Shown piece after piece: positions 34,577 through 44,700 of a stretch of 52,960 nucleotides of DNA (position 1 is its first letter; each line of letters begins with the position of its first letter). Made by a program: the position numbers and the translations under genes. The stretch covers positions 1-52,960 of the forward strand of contig JAKOSN010000045.1 of assembly GCA_029777335.1 (NCBI GenBank). The letters run 5' to 3'. The stretch is from Planctomycetota bacterium. Lineage in GTDB: Bacteria > Planctomycetota > Planctomycetia > Gemmatales > Gemmataceae. A model generated the notes under the pieces. The model had not been told where the DNA came from. It worked only from the letters and a program-made list of their open reading frames with translations, and searched no databases.

Positions 34577-37165
34577 GTGTCCGAACCCTGGGCTGTTCGC
34601 GACCACTGGGCCGCGCTGGTCGAGACGGTGCGCGAGCCGATGGTCGTCCTGGATCGCGAACTGCGGGTGTGCAAGGCAAACAAGGCGTTTTATCAGAGTT
34701 TCCACCTCAACGCGGTCGAAAGCGAGGAGCGTCTCGTTTACAGCCTGACCGGCGCGGTGTGGAAAACGCCCCGCTTCCGCACCCTGCTGGAAGAGCTTCT
34801 GACGCGCCAGACGCGCCTTGTCGATGTTGCGATTGAAAGTGAATTTCCCCCGGAGGGGCGGAAAACGATTCTGATCAACGCGACGCGAGTTGTTGACGGG
34901 GAGGGAAAACCGACCCTCCTCCTGGCGTTTGAGGTGCGCTCTGCTCTCCTGCCCTTGCGAGAAGAAGAGGTGTTGCCTCCCCATGGTATGGTGGCCGCGA
35001 ACATGGGCGAGGGGGTGGCGGTGGTGCGAACCAGCGATGGAATCATCGTCTACACCAACCAACGTTTCGACACGATGTTTGGCTATGAACGCGGGGAACT
35101 GCTGGGCAAGCCCGTGTCGATCCTGAATGACTCCACCGATCGTCCCCCGGAGGAAACGGCGCAGGAGATCATCGCCGCGCTGCGCACCCATGGCGTGTGG
35201 CGCGGGACGGTTCTGAATGTGCGGAAAGAGGGCACTGCCTTCTGGTGCCGTGCCAGCGTCAGCACCTTTGAGCATCGCGAACATGGCACTGTCTGGGTAG
35301 CTTGCCAAACGGATATTAGCGATCTAAAAAAAGCAGAAGCGGCGTTGCAGGAGTCCGAGCATCGCCTGCGCCTGGTTCTGGATGCGCTTCCTGCCGGCGC
35401 CTACACCTGTGACCGGGACGGATTGATTACCTACTTTAACGATCGGGCACGTCAACTCTGGGGGCGGAGCCCGAAACTCAACCATCCCGACGACCGCTAT
35501 TGTGGCTCATTCAAATTGTTTCGCCCAACGGGAGAGCCGCTTCGCCATGAGGATAGTTTCATGGCGCTGGCGGTGCGCGAAGGGGTGTCCACCAGTGGCG
35601 CGGAAGTGATCATGGAGCGCCCCGATGGGAGTCGGCGCTTGGTTCTGGCCCATGCCACTTCCTTGCGCGACCCCTCTGACCAGGTGATTGGGGGGGTAAA
35701 TGTGCTGGTGGATATCACCGAGCGCAAACAGGCCATTGATGCGATGCGGGAAAGTCAGCAACGCTTTCAGGAACTGGCGGAGGGACTGCCGCAACTGGTG
35801 TGGACCTGTCGTCCGGACGGGTCGTGTGACTACGGCAATCCCCAGATTCAGGAGTACACGGGGGTTCTACTGAAGGAGGTGCTTGGCTTTGGCTGGAGGG
35901 AAAATGTCCATCCTGACGACCGGGCGGAGTGCGATCGGAAAATCACGGAAGCGGCAGCGACGGGGCAGGGGTTTCAGTTTGTGCAGCGGTTGCGGCGCCA
36001 CGATGGGGTCTATCGCTGGTTCACCACCCGGGGGGCGCCGATTCATGATGCCCAGGGGAAGATCGTCAAGTGGGTTGGGACCAGCACCGACATTGACGAT
36101 CAGGTGCAGATTAGTGAGGCCCTCCACGCCAGCCAGGAGCGGCTGCGCGCCGTGGTCAGCACCGCGGTGGAGGCGATCATTACCATCGACGATCAGGGAG
36201 GGATCGACTCGGTGAATCCGGCAGCTGAACGGATGTTTGGCTACTCCGCCAGCGAATTGGTGGGGCGCAATGTCAACCTGTTGATGCCGTCGCCCTATCG
36301 CGAGGAGCACGATTATTATCTCAAGCGGTATCTGCGGACCGGTGAGCGGCGCCTTATTGGCGGCGGGCGGGAAGTGCAGGGACGTCGGAGAGACGGCTCG
36401 ACCTTTCCGCTCGACCTGAGCGTGAGCGAGTTCTGGGATCAGTCGCGCCGCATGTTTACCGGCGTGATTCGGGACGTGAGCAAACGCAAAGCGCTGGAAC
36501 GCGAGGTGCTGGAGATCGCCACGGAGGAACAACGGCGCATCGGGCAGGCGTTGCACGATAGTACCGGGCAGGAGTTGACCGCGTTGAGTCTGCTGGTGGA
36601 AACGTTGCGCGACATGCTGGAAGGGTCTGTGGCGGCGCCGCTCGTGATCAAGGTGCGTGAGGGGGTGCAACGAGCGCTCTCCCAGGTTCGCGCCCACGCG
36701 CAGGGGCTCATTCCGGTGGAGGTGGATTCGAGAGGGCTCAGCGCTGCGCTGGCCGAGTTGACGGCTCGGACCAATATCCTTCAGGGGGTGGAGTGCACGT
36801 TCGAGTCTTCCGGACCAGTCCTGTGCGATGCCAAGAGCGTGGCCACCCAGTTGTTTTACATCGCCAAGGAGGCGGTCGGGAATGCGTTGCGCCACGGCCA
36901 GCCGCGGCATATTGGGATTTCTCTCAATGCGGATCGCTCGGTGCTCACCCTGCGGATTGTCGACGATGGCATTGGATTTGCTCCCGAGACAGTGAGCGGA
37001 GCGGGGATGGGATTGAAAATCATGCACTATCGGGCGGGGCTGATCAACGGCCGGTTGGTTGTTGAGAAGGCGGTTCCACGTGGCACTGCCGTGATCTGTA
37101 CGGTCCACACGAGTACAACCCATGACCACGCCCACGAATCCCGTGGCGCGGATTCTGATCGTTGA
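34577..37165 (+). CDS. PAS-rich NarL-type sensor histidine kinase
   Basis: An 862-residue soluble kinase. Five PAS-like domains in series (about 5-120, 140-255, 260-385, 395-510, 520-640); the fifth resembles FixL-type PAS (NPAAERMFGYSASELVGRNV, MPSPYREEHD) but the haem-binding histidine cannot be judged by eye. The dimerisation/phosphoacceptor domain is HisKA_3 with H660 (RRIGQALHDSTGQELTALS, shortened), and the compact HATPase ends with DDGIGF and GAGMGLKIMHYRA, as in NarX/DegS-type kinases. The start is GTG at 34577 after GGGGAGA. The 3' end overlaps the response regulator by 44 bases, so the two form a coupled two-component pair. It probably senses redox, gas or a small ligand; the signal is unknown. 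Confidence 0.93.
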   Translation: MSEPWAVRDHWAALVETVREPMVVLDRELRVCKANKAFYQSFHLNAVESEERLVYSLTGAVWKTPRFRTLLEELLTRQTRLVDVAIESEFPPEGRKTILINATRVVDGEGKPTLLLAFEVRSALLPLREEEVLPPHGMVAANMGEGVAVVRTSDGIIVYTNQRFDTMFGYERGELLGKPVSILNDSTDRPPEETAQEIIAALRTHGVWRGTVLNVRKEGTAFWCRASVSTFEHREHGTVWVACQTDISDLKKAEAALQESEHRLRLVLDALPAGAYTCDRDGLITYFNDRARQLWGRSPKLNHPDDRYCGSFKLFRPTGEPLRHEDSFMALAVREGVSTSGAEVIMERPDGSRRLVLAHATSLRDPSDQVIGGVNVLVDITERKQAIDAMRESQQRFQELAEGLPQLVWTCRPDGSCDYGNPQIQEYTGVLLKEVLGFGWRENVHPDDRAECDRKITEAAATGQGFQFVQRLRRHDGVYRWFTTRGAPIHDAQGKIVKWVGTSTDIDDQVQISEALHASQERLRAVVSTAVEAIITIDDQGGIDSVNPAAERMFGYSASELVGRNVNLLMPSPYREEHDYYLKRYLRTGERRLIGGGREVQGRRRDGSTFPLDLSVSEFWDQSRRMFTGVIRDVSKRKALEREVLEIATEEQRRIGQALHDSTGQELTALSLLVETLRDMLEGSVAAPLVIKVREGVQRALSQVRAHAQGLIPVEVDSRGLSAALAELTARTNILQGVECTFESSGPVLCDAKSVATQLFYIAKEAVGNALRHGQPRHIGISLNADRSVLTLRIVDDGIGFAPETVSGAGMGLKIMHYRAGLINGRLVVEKAVPRGTAVICTVHTSTTHDHAHESRGADSDR

Positions 37166-37820
37166 CGATCACCCCGCTGTGCGCGAGGCGCTGACGATTC
37201 GGATTTCTTCCCAACCTGGTCTCCAGGTGTGCGGCGAGGCGGCCGATGTCGCAGAGGCTTTGCGCCTGGCGAGCGAAACCAGCCCCGATGTGGCCGTGGT
37301 CGATATCGCCCTGAAGGATGGCAACGGCATCGATCTGATCAAGCGACTCAAAAGTCACGGGTCAACCGTGCGGGCCATCGTCTGGTCGATGTACAGTGAG
37401 AGTCTGTATGCCGAACGCGCCCTGCGCGCCGGGGCGATGGGCTATGTGAACAAGGGCCAGTCCACCGGGGAGATCATTGAAGCCATTCGCCAGGTGCTCA
37501 ACGACAAGGTGTATTACACTCCAGTGGTGCGCGAACGGCTGTTGAAACAGGCGCTTGGACAGACTCTTGAGGATCGCGAGACGACTCCCATCAATCAATT
37601 GTCTGATCGAGAAGTGGATGTGTTCCGCATGCTGGGTGAAGGGTTGAAAACCGTGGAGATCGCGAGCGCCTTGCACCTGAGTGTCAAAACCGTGGAGACG
37701 TATCGCGATCGCATTCGGCAGAAACTCGGTCTGGAGAATAGCGTTGAAGTGGCTCGTTCGGCCCTGCTCTGGATTCTGGAGCAGGAGAAGGGGAACTCTC
37801 CCTCGGCTGCTTCGCCCTGA
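37122..37820 (+). CDS. NarL/FixJ-family response regulator
   Basis: A 232-residue regulator. The receiver domain (about 9-125) has the acidic pair D15-D16 (LIVDDHP), phospho-acceptor D61 (VAVVDIALKDG) and K104-equivalent lysine in YVNKGQS. A linker leads to a LuxR-type helix-turn-helix (about 165-225): LSDREVDVFRMLGEGLKTVEIA, then HLSVKTVETYRDRI. It binds DNA as a dimer when phosphorylated. The ATG lies inside the end of the PAS-rich kinase gene (44-base overlap), so the kinase is its natural partner; targets are unknown. Confidence 0.95.
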   Translation: MTTPTNPVARILIVDDHPAVREALTIRISSQPGLQVCGEAADVAEALRLASETSPDVAVVDIALKDGNGIDLIKRLKSHGSTVRAIVWSMYSESLYAERALRAGAMGYVNKGQSTGEIIEAIRQVLNDKVYYTPVVRERLLKQALGQTLEDRETTPINQLSDREVDVFRMLGEGLKTVEIASALHLSVKTVETYRDRIRQKLGLENSVEVARSALLWILEQEKGNSPSAASP

Positions 37821-38126
37821 GGCCCTTCTCCGCGAACGGTGGTCATCCAGCGCTCCTGGGGACGAGGCTGGCAGGCGGCTCTTGCCGCCAAGGGAAGTTG
37901 ACGATACACTCCGAGTCATGAAGGGGGTTGGAGCAATACCGAGCGTTTTCCGCACCGCTTCTCAAACCGCTGTTCGCTCAATGCAGCCCCATTGTCAGGC
38001 TGCCACTCCGGACAGCGGCATGTCAGAGGGAGCGATTATCGCCTCAGGAGCTACGCGACACCAATCCCCGGACGCGGCTCCCTGTGGAATCGCCACGCAA
38101 TCACTCCTCGCCTTCGGTTGGAATCC
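37821..38126. other. Gene-free stretch before the multi-pass membrane protein gene
   Basis: About 306 bases between the response regulator and the membrane protein genes. It holds the good promoter candidate at 37882-37910. An in-frame extension of the membrane protein gene runs back to 37992 but does not look like protein. No other gene seen. Confidence 0.55.
37882..37910 (+). promoter_or_regulatory. Sigma-70-like promoter upstream of the membrane protein gene
   Basis: TTGCCG at 37882-37887 and TACACT at 37905-37910 are separated by exactly 17 bases, the best -35/-10 pair I found in the window. It lies about 217 bases before the membrane protein ATG, implying a long leader. Confidence 0.45.
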
Positions 38127-39764
38127 ATGAGCGCCACGAACTCTCGGTTCTCTCGTACTCTCCTGGCAGTGGGGCTATTCCTGGGCGGGGCAGCGCTCTT
38201 TGCCGCGGCATATGGGCAAGCTCCGCTCTATTATTCCAACCAGAATCAATCGTTTCTCCACGGACTCGCCGAGGCAGGAGAGGGATTGCTGGCAGAGGAT
38301 TGGCTCGCCAACACGGCCGATCCCACTCCGGTGTTTTCGCTTCTGGTCGCGGGGACCGCACGCTATCTGCACCCGTGGGTCTTCCACGTGTATCATGCCC
38401 TTCTGCTTGGAGCGTATGCGGCAGGCCTGCTGGGAGTGTTTAGCGCCGTCGTGGGGCCCCAACTTGCTCGGGAACGCTGGCCGGTTTTTCTGGTGCTCCT
38501 GGTTGCCATTCACTCTGCTCTGGCACGCTGGCTGTCGTATCGCCTGGTGAATGCCGACTATCCCTGGTTCTTCCAGGCCGGGGTAGCCGGGCAGTATGTT
38601 CTTGGTGCCATGTTCCAGCCCTCTGTTTTTGGGGTGTTGTTGGTGGTGGCGCTGAGCCTGTTCGTTCACGACCGCCCGTACCTTGCCGGCGCGGTGACTG
38701 CGCTGGCGGCGGATATCCATTCTACCTATCTGCTCCCCGGGGCGATGCTCACCCTTGGGTTCATGGTTGCGCTGGCGCTCCAACGACAGGTGCAGACGGC
38801 GTGGAGGGTGGGGGTGCTGACCCTGGTGCTGGTGTTGCCGGTGATGGCTCACGTGGTGATTTGCTTTGGACCCACCTCTCCCCAGACTTTCGCTGAAGCG
38901 CACGACATTCTGGTGAATCTGCGCATTCCACACCACACCCGCCCGGATCTGTGGTTCGATTGGGTCGCCGCGCTGCAGATTCTGTGGGTGGTGGGGGCAC
39001 TTGGACTGGTGTGGGGGACACGGCTCTTCCCCGTTCTCCTTGTTTCCTTCCTTCTTGGAGGAGTGCTGACCCTGGTGCAGATTGCCACGGGAAGTCAGAC
39101 GTTGGCCCTGCTCTTCCCCTGGCGTATTTCTGCCGTGCTGGTCCCCGTTGCGACCACGGTGGTCCTGGCTCGGTTGGTGGGATGGGAGCGCCTGCCGTTA
39201 ACAGGGCGCGGAGTCTGGTTCACGTCTGCGGTGGGGCTCGCCGGTTTGGTGGCAGCAGGAGTGACAATCCGCCTGCAGCATCTTGCTTTTCGCACAGGAA
39301 ACGAGGATCGACCGCTCCTCGAATATGTGCGTGCACATCGTGCGCCAGGTGATGTCTACCTCGTTCCGGTGCGGATTCCAGACCTGGTGAAGAGCACGCA
39401 CGGATCGTTATCCAGTGACTTCAAGCCCCTGGCCGAGAAGCGACAGGATGCGCGGGTGATTCCAATCGATCTCCAACGCTTCCGCCTGGAGGCAGGGACG
39501 CCCATTTTTGTCGACTTCAAATCGATTCCCTACAAGGACACCGAGGTGATTGAGTGGCGTGATCGGCTTTATTGGGTGCGGGAACTGCAGGAAGATCTGG
39601 CCAGGGGAAAGGTGGCGGAAGTGGTGGTAGAGATGCGACGACAGCGGATCACCCACCTGGTAACGCGCGCAGGGACGGAACTCGCCCACCCCGAATTACA
39701 CCGAATTCATCAGGATCCCAGCTACGAGGTTTATCGTTTGAGGGAGCCAGCGGCAGGAAACTGA
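38127..39764 (+). CDS. Multi-pass membrane protein, GT-C-like / possibly DUF6798
   Basis: A 545-residue integral membrane protein with about ten to eleven hydrophobic segments between residues 10 and 385 and a soluble C-terminal domain (about 400-545). The first loop (YYSNQNQSFLHGLAEAGEG, then LLAEDWLAN and TPVF) resembles the 'Asn-Gln...Asp-Trp' loop of GT-C-like polytopic proteins annotated as DUF6798 in planctomycetes; this is recalled, not searched. The C-terminal part contains DVYLVPVRIPDLVK and HLVTRAGTEL, strand-helix-strand like the periplasmic tails of such proteins. The likely role is envelope or glycan related, but no catalytic residue is certain. ATG 38127 opens directly into the first membrane segment. 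It converges with the haem/TPR gene, with 24 bases between stops. Confidence 0.8.
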   Translation: MSATNSRFSRTLLAVGLFLGGAALFAAAYGQAPLYYSNQNQSFLHGLAEAGEGLLAEDWLANTADPTPVFSLLVAGTARYLHPWVFHVYHALLLGAYAAGLLGVFSAVVGPQLARERWPVFLVLLVAIHSALARWLSYRLVNADYPWFFQAGVAGQYVLGAMFQPSVFGVLLVVALSLFVHDRPYLAGAVTALAADIHSTYLLPGAMLTLGFMVALALQRQVQTAWRVGVLTLVLVLPVMAHVVICFGPTSPQTFAEAHDILVNLRIPHHTRPDLWFDWVAALQILWVVGALGLVWGTRLFPVLLVSFLLGGVLTLVQIATGSQTLALLFPWRISAVLVPVATTVVLARLVGWERLPLTGRGVWFTSAVGLAGLVAAGVTIRLQHLAFRTGNEDRPLLEYVRAHRAPGDVYLVPVRIPDLVKSTHGSLSSDFKPLAEKRQDARVIPIDLQRFRLEAGTPIFVDFKSIPYKDTEVIEWRDRLYWVRELQEDLARGKVAEVVVEMRRQRITHLVTRAGTELAHPELHRIHQDPSYEVYRLREPAAGN

Positions 39765-39788
39765 GTCAGTGCACCGTTGTGGTGGGAG

Positions 39789-41717
39789 CTAGCGGAGTTG
39801 CTCCTTGAACCAGCTTCGGAGTTGTTCCAGGTTCGTCGGGTGAAGCGCCTCCAACCGTGCAAATTCCTTGCGGGCGGCCTCCCGCTCGCCACGATGCAAC
39901 AGGCTGCGGACCTTGAAGAGATGCGCATCCACGCTGAAGGGATCCAGGCGTAGCCAGGTGTCGCACGCGGTTTCGATCCCGTCCCAGCGGTTTGCCTGAA
40001 CCAGCAGTTCGACCCGATTTTGGTGGTAGGGAGCGAGATAGGGGTTGATCTCGATCGCTTTTTGCCAGGAAAGCAGAGCACTATCGACCTGCCCCAGTTC
40101 CTGGGCACACAGGGCAGCGATCACCTGAGCCCGTTCCAGGCGTGGGGCCTTGTCGAGGACATTGCGAATAGCAACAAGCGCTTCCCAGGGTCGTCCCTGG
40201 CTGCGCAAAATCCAACTCCTGGCCATGCCAATTTCGACATCGTCGGGAAAGTGGCGCCGCGCCTCGTCGAGCAAGCGGAGCGCCCGTGGGAGACTGGCAC
40301 TGGCCACTTCGGGGTGATTGGTGACCAGCTGAACGAGAGCGAGTCCGAGGTCGCGATCTGCTTCGGGGCCTGGTGTGGTTGGGTAAAACGGCTGCAGGAG
40401 TGTTTCGCTAAACGCAGGGCCTGCGGTGGTTTCTCGACCTGGAACACGCAGGATGCGATGATCGGTGGCGGCGTGGTGTGCAATATCGGTGCTGGCGAAC
40501 CGTGGCATGTGGCAGTCGATGCAGCTATCCTCCGGGCTTTTTTCCCGGCGTTTGGAAAGTGGGAGAGAGCAGCCGTGCTCGGCGTGGCAGCGCAGACAGG
40601 CATTGCGAAACCAGGGGATACGCTCCTCGGACGGAACTTTGCGGTGGGGATCGTGACAGGAAATACAGCCAAGGCGATCGGCACGCTCCCGGGAACCGCG
40701 AAAACAGGTGCTCCGGTGCATTTGCTCCACGTGGTTGACCGCCTTGCGATTATCACTGCTCACGAAGATGGAGAGCACCGATTGGAGCGGGAGGCCTGGT
40801 CGAAAATCGTAAAAATCACGCCCGTGGCGGAGCACGCGTGCCTCTCCGGCCAGGTGACATTGTTCACAGACGGCGTCGCGCAGATCGGGTGCCAGATGCC
40901 TGGGATTGACGATGCTCCAATCGACCTTGCCGTCGCTGGCCTGGTGGCCCTGAAGATGACGTTCGGCGGGACCGTGGCATCGTTCACACCCAATCGCGAA
41001 ACCATGGAACGGCGGTTGCTCGTAGCCGTTGAGTGTTCCCTGCACGTGGCGCGCGCCGTCGGAGTGACAGAAGAAGCATCCAGGTTCCACCGGGCGTCCG
41101 TTTCGGAGGGGTTCGCTAAATCCAGGAGAGAGATCCCAGATGTGCTTGCTGGAAAACCAACTCACGGGGGCCTGGAACAGGCGTCCGCCGCGATCGATCA
41201 GAAACGATTGGCCGTGATTGCCTGAGCCGATGGCGTAGCGAAGCTCTGTCTCGGAAGCGGCCAGGGGCTTTTCCTCGGGTCCAAGCCGAACTTCGCGATA
41301 CCAGAGGCGGTCATCCTCGCGCTGGAGGGTGAATAACGAGTTCAGGGCACGGAAGGGGTTGTTGTTGCTCGCGGCACACGCCACCGCCGAGCCGATGTCG
41401 GCAACACGGAGCAGGGATCGCCCCATGGGGTGGCGCCGGTAGGTTTCTGTTTCGCGTGCATGGCAATCGCCACAGCGCGAATCGCCCACGTAGCGAACCT
41501 CGGGATGGATGTTGCGGAATGGTCCGTTATAAGCCAGCCGCGGATCCGAGGAGGGAGGGACCTGTTCACTGGAGGCACCCCGCCGGATGCGGTGCTGGAT
41601 TCCAAGCGCGAGGAGGAGCAGGAGCACTCCGGCGCCAAACAAACACCATCTCTGCGCAGAGGAGCCACGAGTACGGCGGATGGGCTGTTCGGGGAGGGAA
41701 GATTGTGGCGTGACCAT
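39789..41717 (-). CDS. Seven-haem c-type cytochrome fused to TPR repeats
   Basis: A 642-residue protein with an N-terminal membrane anchor (about 24-42). Residues about 80-440 contain seven CxxCH haem c sites (first C82: CGDCH; then CFFCH, CERCH, CEQCH, CISCH, CLRCH, CIDCH), with extra histidines that can be distal ligands (HVQG, HLQGH, HMHR-type). Spacing is irregular, as in NrfA/octahaem-like cytochrome c554 families. Residues about 455-640 are TPR repeats (ALRLLDEARRHFPDDVEIGMA, later LLSWQKAIEINPYLAPYHQN; shortened). The haem part should face the periplasm. A role in electron transfer or as a docking protein is plausible; the acceptor is unknown. ATG 41717 lies 16 bases after the stop of the upstream membrane/TPR gene, so they are co-transcribed. 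Confidence 0.9.
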   Translation of the reverse strand: MVTPQSSLPEQPIRRTRGSSAQRWCLFGAGVLLLLLALGIQHRIRRGASSEQVPPSSDPRLAYNGPFRNIHPEVRYVGDSRCGDCHARETETYRRHPMGRSLLRVADIGSAVACAASNNNPFRALNSLFTLQREDDRLWYREVRLGPEEKPLAASETELRYAIGSGNHGQSFLIDRGGRLFQAPVSWFSSKHIWDLSPGFSEPLRNGRPVEPGCFFCHSDGARHVQGTLNGYEQPPFHGFAIGCERCHGPAERHLQGHQASDGKVDWSIVNPRHLAPDLRDAVCEQCHLAGEARVLRHGRDFYDFRPGLPLQSVLSIFVSSDNRKAVNHVEQMHRSTCFRGSRERADRLGCISCHDPHRKVPSEERIPWFRNACLRCHAEHGCSLPLSKRREKSPEDSCIDCHMPRFASTDIAHHAATDHRILRVPGRETTAGPAFSETLLQPFYPTTPGPEADRDLGLALVQLVTNHPEVASASLPRALRLLDEARRHFPDDVEIGMARSWILRSQGRPWEALVAIRNVLDKAPRLERAQVIAALCAQELGQVDSALLSWQKAIEINPYLAPYHQNRVELLVQANRWDGIETACDTWLRLDPFSVDAHLFKVRSLLHRGEREAARKEFARLEALHPTNLEQLRSWFKEQLR

Positions 41718-41733
41718 GCTTCGCCCGGCTCTT

Positions 41734-44700
41734 TCAGTTGGCGGAGTCCGTTTCTCCAAGCAACTGCAAACACTGTTGGGCGACGGTTCGCCCAGGGAAA
41801 TCCAATCCGCCCCCAGTGGCAGCAACGGCAGGACTTTTCCACACCGCCAGCGCCTGGCGAAAGGCGTGTTTCGCTTCCGGGATTCGCCCTTCTTCCAGGG
41901 CGAGCAAACCAATCAGGACGTTGGTGTTCGCCTCCTGGACCAGATTGGCCGAGCGCCGTTGCACATCTTCGAGGAGACGCATCCCGTTGTAGACCGATTG
42001 CCACAGGAGAGCGGGGTTGCGATCAAGGATTGGCGGTTGGAAGAGGGCGCGACTGATGGTGACCGCCAGGTAGTCGCGGAGTGTCCAACCCGGGGTGGGC
42101 GTTTGGCGCAGAATGGTGGCGATCAACTCCAGATCCTGGCGTGCCTCGGCATAGTTCCCCGTCACGGCATCGAAGCGTGCGCGGAACTGGCGAAAGGGCA
42201 GGACTCCCAGAGTCTGTTCCAGCTGGGGTTCCAGCCAGGCGTGGACCTCGCGCAAGCGTCCACAGAGCAACAGGAGATCCAGTTCCAGTTCCGCGCCTTC
42301 GGTGCCGAATTCCGAGGTGTCGGACCTGAGGAGTGTTTTCAACGCCAGGGCAGGGAGCCCCCGCATGTTGGCGTCACGAGCCAGATCGAACACCCGGCGT
42401 GTCTCGCTGCTTTCGGTGGCCAGGTCCTGACGTTTGTTCACCTCCTTCTGGAGGGCGTCACGCTCCGCTTCCAGGGCAGCCAGGCTTTCGCGAAACGTCT
42501 CTTCCACAGAGCCCTTGCCAGGCGGGCCCTGAGCGCGGGTCGTTTCAATGAGCCGGTTCAGCTGTTCCAGGGTGAGGTCGAGTTTCCCCTGATCGCGATA
42601 GGCACGCCCCAGGCGACCGTGGATCTGGGGAAGATCGGACCGCAACTGGAGTGCCTGGCTAAATGCTCCAATCGCCTGGGCGAGGCGATAGTCGGCAAGC
42701 GGAGGAAAACGTCGCGCCCAGGCTCGTTCTCGCGTGTCGCGCGCCAGCCGGAGGTATGCTTCTCCAAGGACGAAGTAGCTCTGTGCATCGTCGGGATTGG
42801 CGGCGAGGGCGCGACGGGCTGCGCGCACCGCGAGCAGGGCGACAGGAAGGGGGCCATCGTCGTCGAGCAACGTTAATAACCTCCACCCGCCGGCAATGCC
42901 GCTGAGTCGATAGGCGAGATCCACACTGAGCACGCCAGGATTGGCGTACGGTCCAAAGGAGCAACCGACCAATCCGGCTGTGAGCCCGTGTTGCCACACC
43001 ACCTGATTCTGGCGTTTGATCCGTGGGATCTGAGCATCGAAATAGGTCAGATAGAGTGTGGCCTCGTCTCGATCGGGTGGTGGGAAGAGCATTGGTTCGA
43101 GGGGATCCAACCACCACGCCCGACCTGGGCCGCGTCCGGACCACCCCTCCGGCGCCTGATCCTGCGGGGAAGGATCGAGTGCGCGCCGGGTAAGATCCAG
43201 GCGCAGTTTCGCCAGCTGGCTGGTTGCCATTGGTTGGGCCGGATCATGCCAGCCAAAGATGATGGTTCTCCCACGCAGAGCGAGCAACTCCCACTCGTCG
43301 GAGTTGGCGGCGAGGCGATAGACGGCCCGTGTGATCGACTGATCCTCCTCCTGGTGAAGGATCAGGTGATTGATCTGCCTGCGTCGAAGGACTGCTCGCC
43401 AATCGCGGTCGAGTTTCTCGGTTTCCCTGGAAGGTTCCGCGTCGGGATCGCCGAGCAAGCCATGACGGAGTATCGCCAGTTCGTGCGCCGTGATCTCTGG
43501 CAAGGGGTTGGTGAAGGGTGTGGATTCCGGTTGGAACCAGCGGTGATAGTCTCCGAAAGCGTGGGAGAAACTGAGCCCGCGCGCGAGCAGTCCTTTCTGC
43601 TGCCTGTGAGCGACCTGTGCGACTGCCTCACGCAGAGAATCCTCGCCTCGGATGGACCAGGTCCGACCTCCGTAGGGGCGCCCTTGTAACCATCCCGGCC
43701 ACGCTGCCAGGACGAGGAGAAGCCCCGCGACAACGGCGGTTCCTCGTGCCAGTCCTGCTCCGCGTTTTCTCGCCAGGTTTGGCAGGTCACGTGCGAGCCA
43801 TTCGCTCCAGCCCAGCGCGGCCAGCGGCCCAGCGACCAGGGCGAAAAACGGCAGATACGCCGAGTTCCACACACTCAGTCCAAGAAGGCTCGTCCACAGG
43901 GGCGCCCATGCCCAGCTGCGCCCTTTCCAGTCCAGGCGCAAGCCGATCAACCCGAGGATGATTGCCAGATAGCACGCAATTACAGATGCCAGCCGACCTT
44001 CACGAAACCACGTCGCTGGATCGACCAGGGCAGGAAGCGAGGGAGTGGTGTCGATCCCGCCAAGCCAGGGAGAAGCAAGCCAAACGGTGATGTGGGCGGG
44101 ACTGCACAGGCTCGCCAGGAAAGTCACGGGGACGAGTATCGCAACGGACCGTGCTCCCCTGGACCATCCCTTTAACCATGCTCCAAGTGCGAAAAGGGCG
44201 GTCGCGATTGGTCCCAGGACAACCCAGTGATCCAGATTGGCCCAGACCATGATCAGGACAGGAATCCACCACCATGCAGCGGGAGTTTTTGCCTCTCCAC
44301 GTTGCACCTGCTGATCCAACCCGATCACCAAAGTGGTCAGCCCAAGGAACGAGAACAATTCGGGTCGCAATCCCATCCAGGGAGCCAGGATCAACAACGT
44401 CAGCATCGTCCCCACGCCGGCAAGAACGGTGCCGTGTTGCCCCTTTCCGGCACGCCAGAGCAAGAGTGCCAGGACTCCGGCCAGCAACGCTTTCCCGAGC
44501 ACCACGCCAGCTCCCCCCACCAGCTGATAGGTGCCATACAGCATGAGTCCATAGAGGTAGCGGCTGGTTTGCAGGGGTGGCGTGGGAGCATCCAACCACG
44601 GATCGGAACTGGAGGGTAGGTGTCCCTGGATCAGAGCACGACCGGTGGCGAGGTGGGACCACAGGTCGCTATTCTGAGCGGGAGACGAGGCGAGGAGGAA

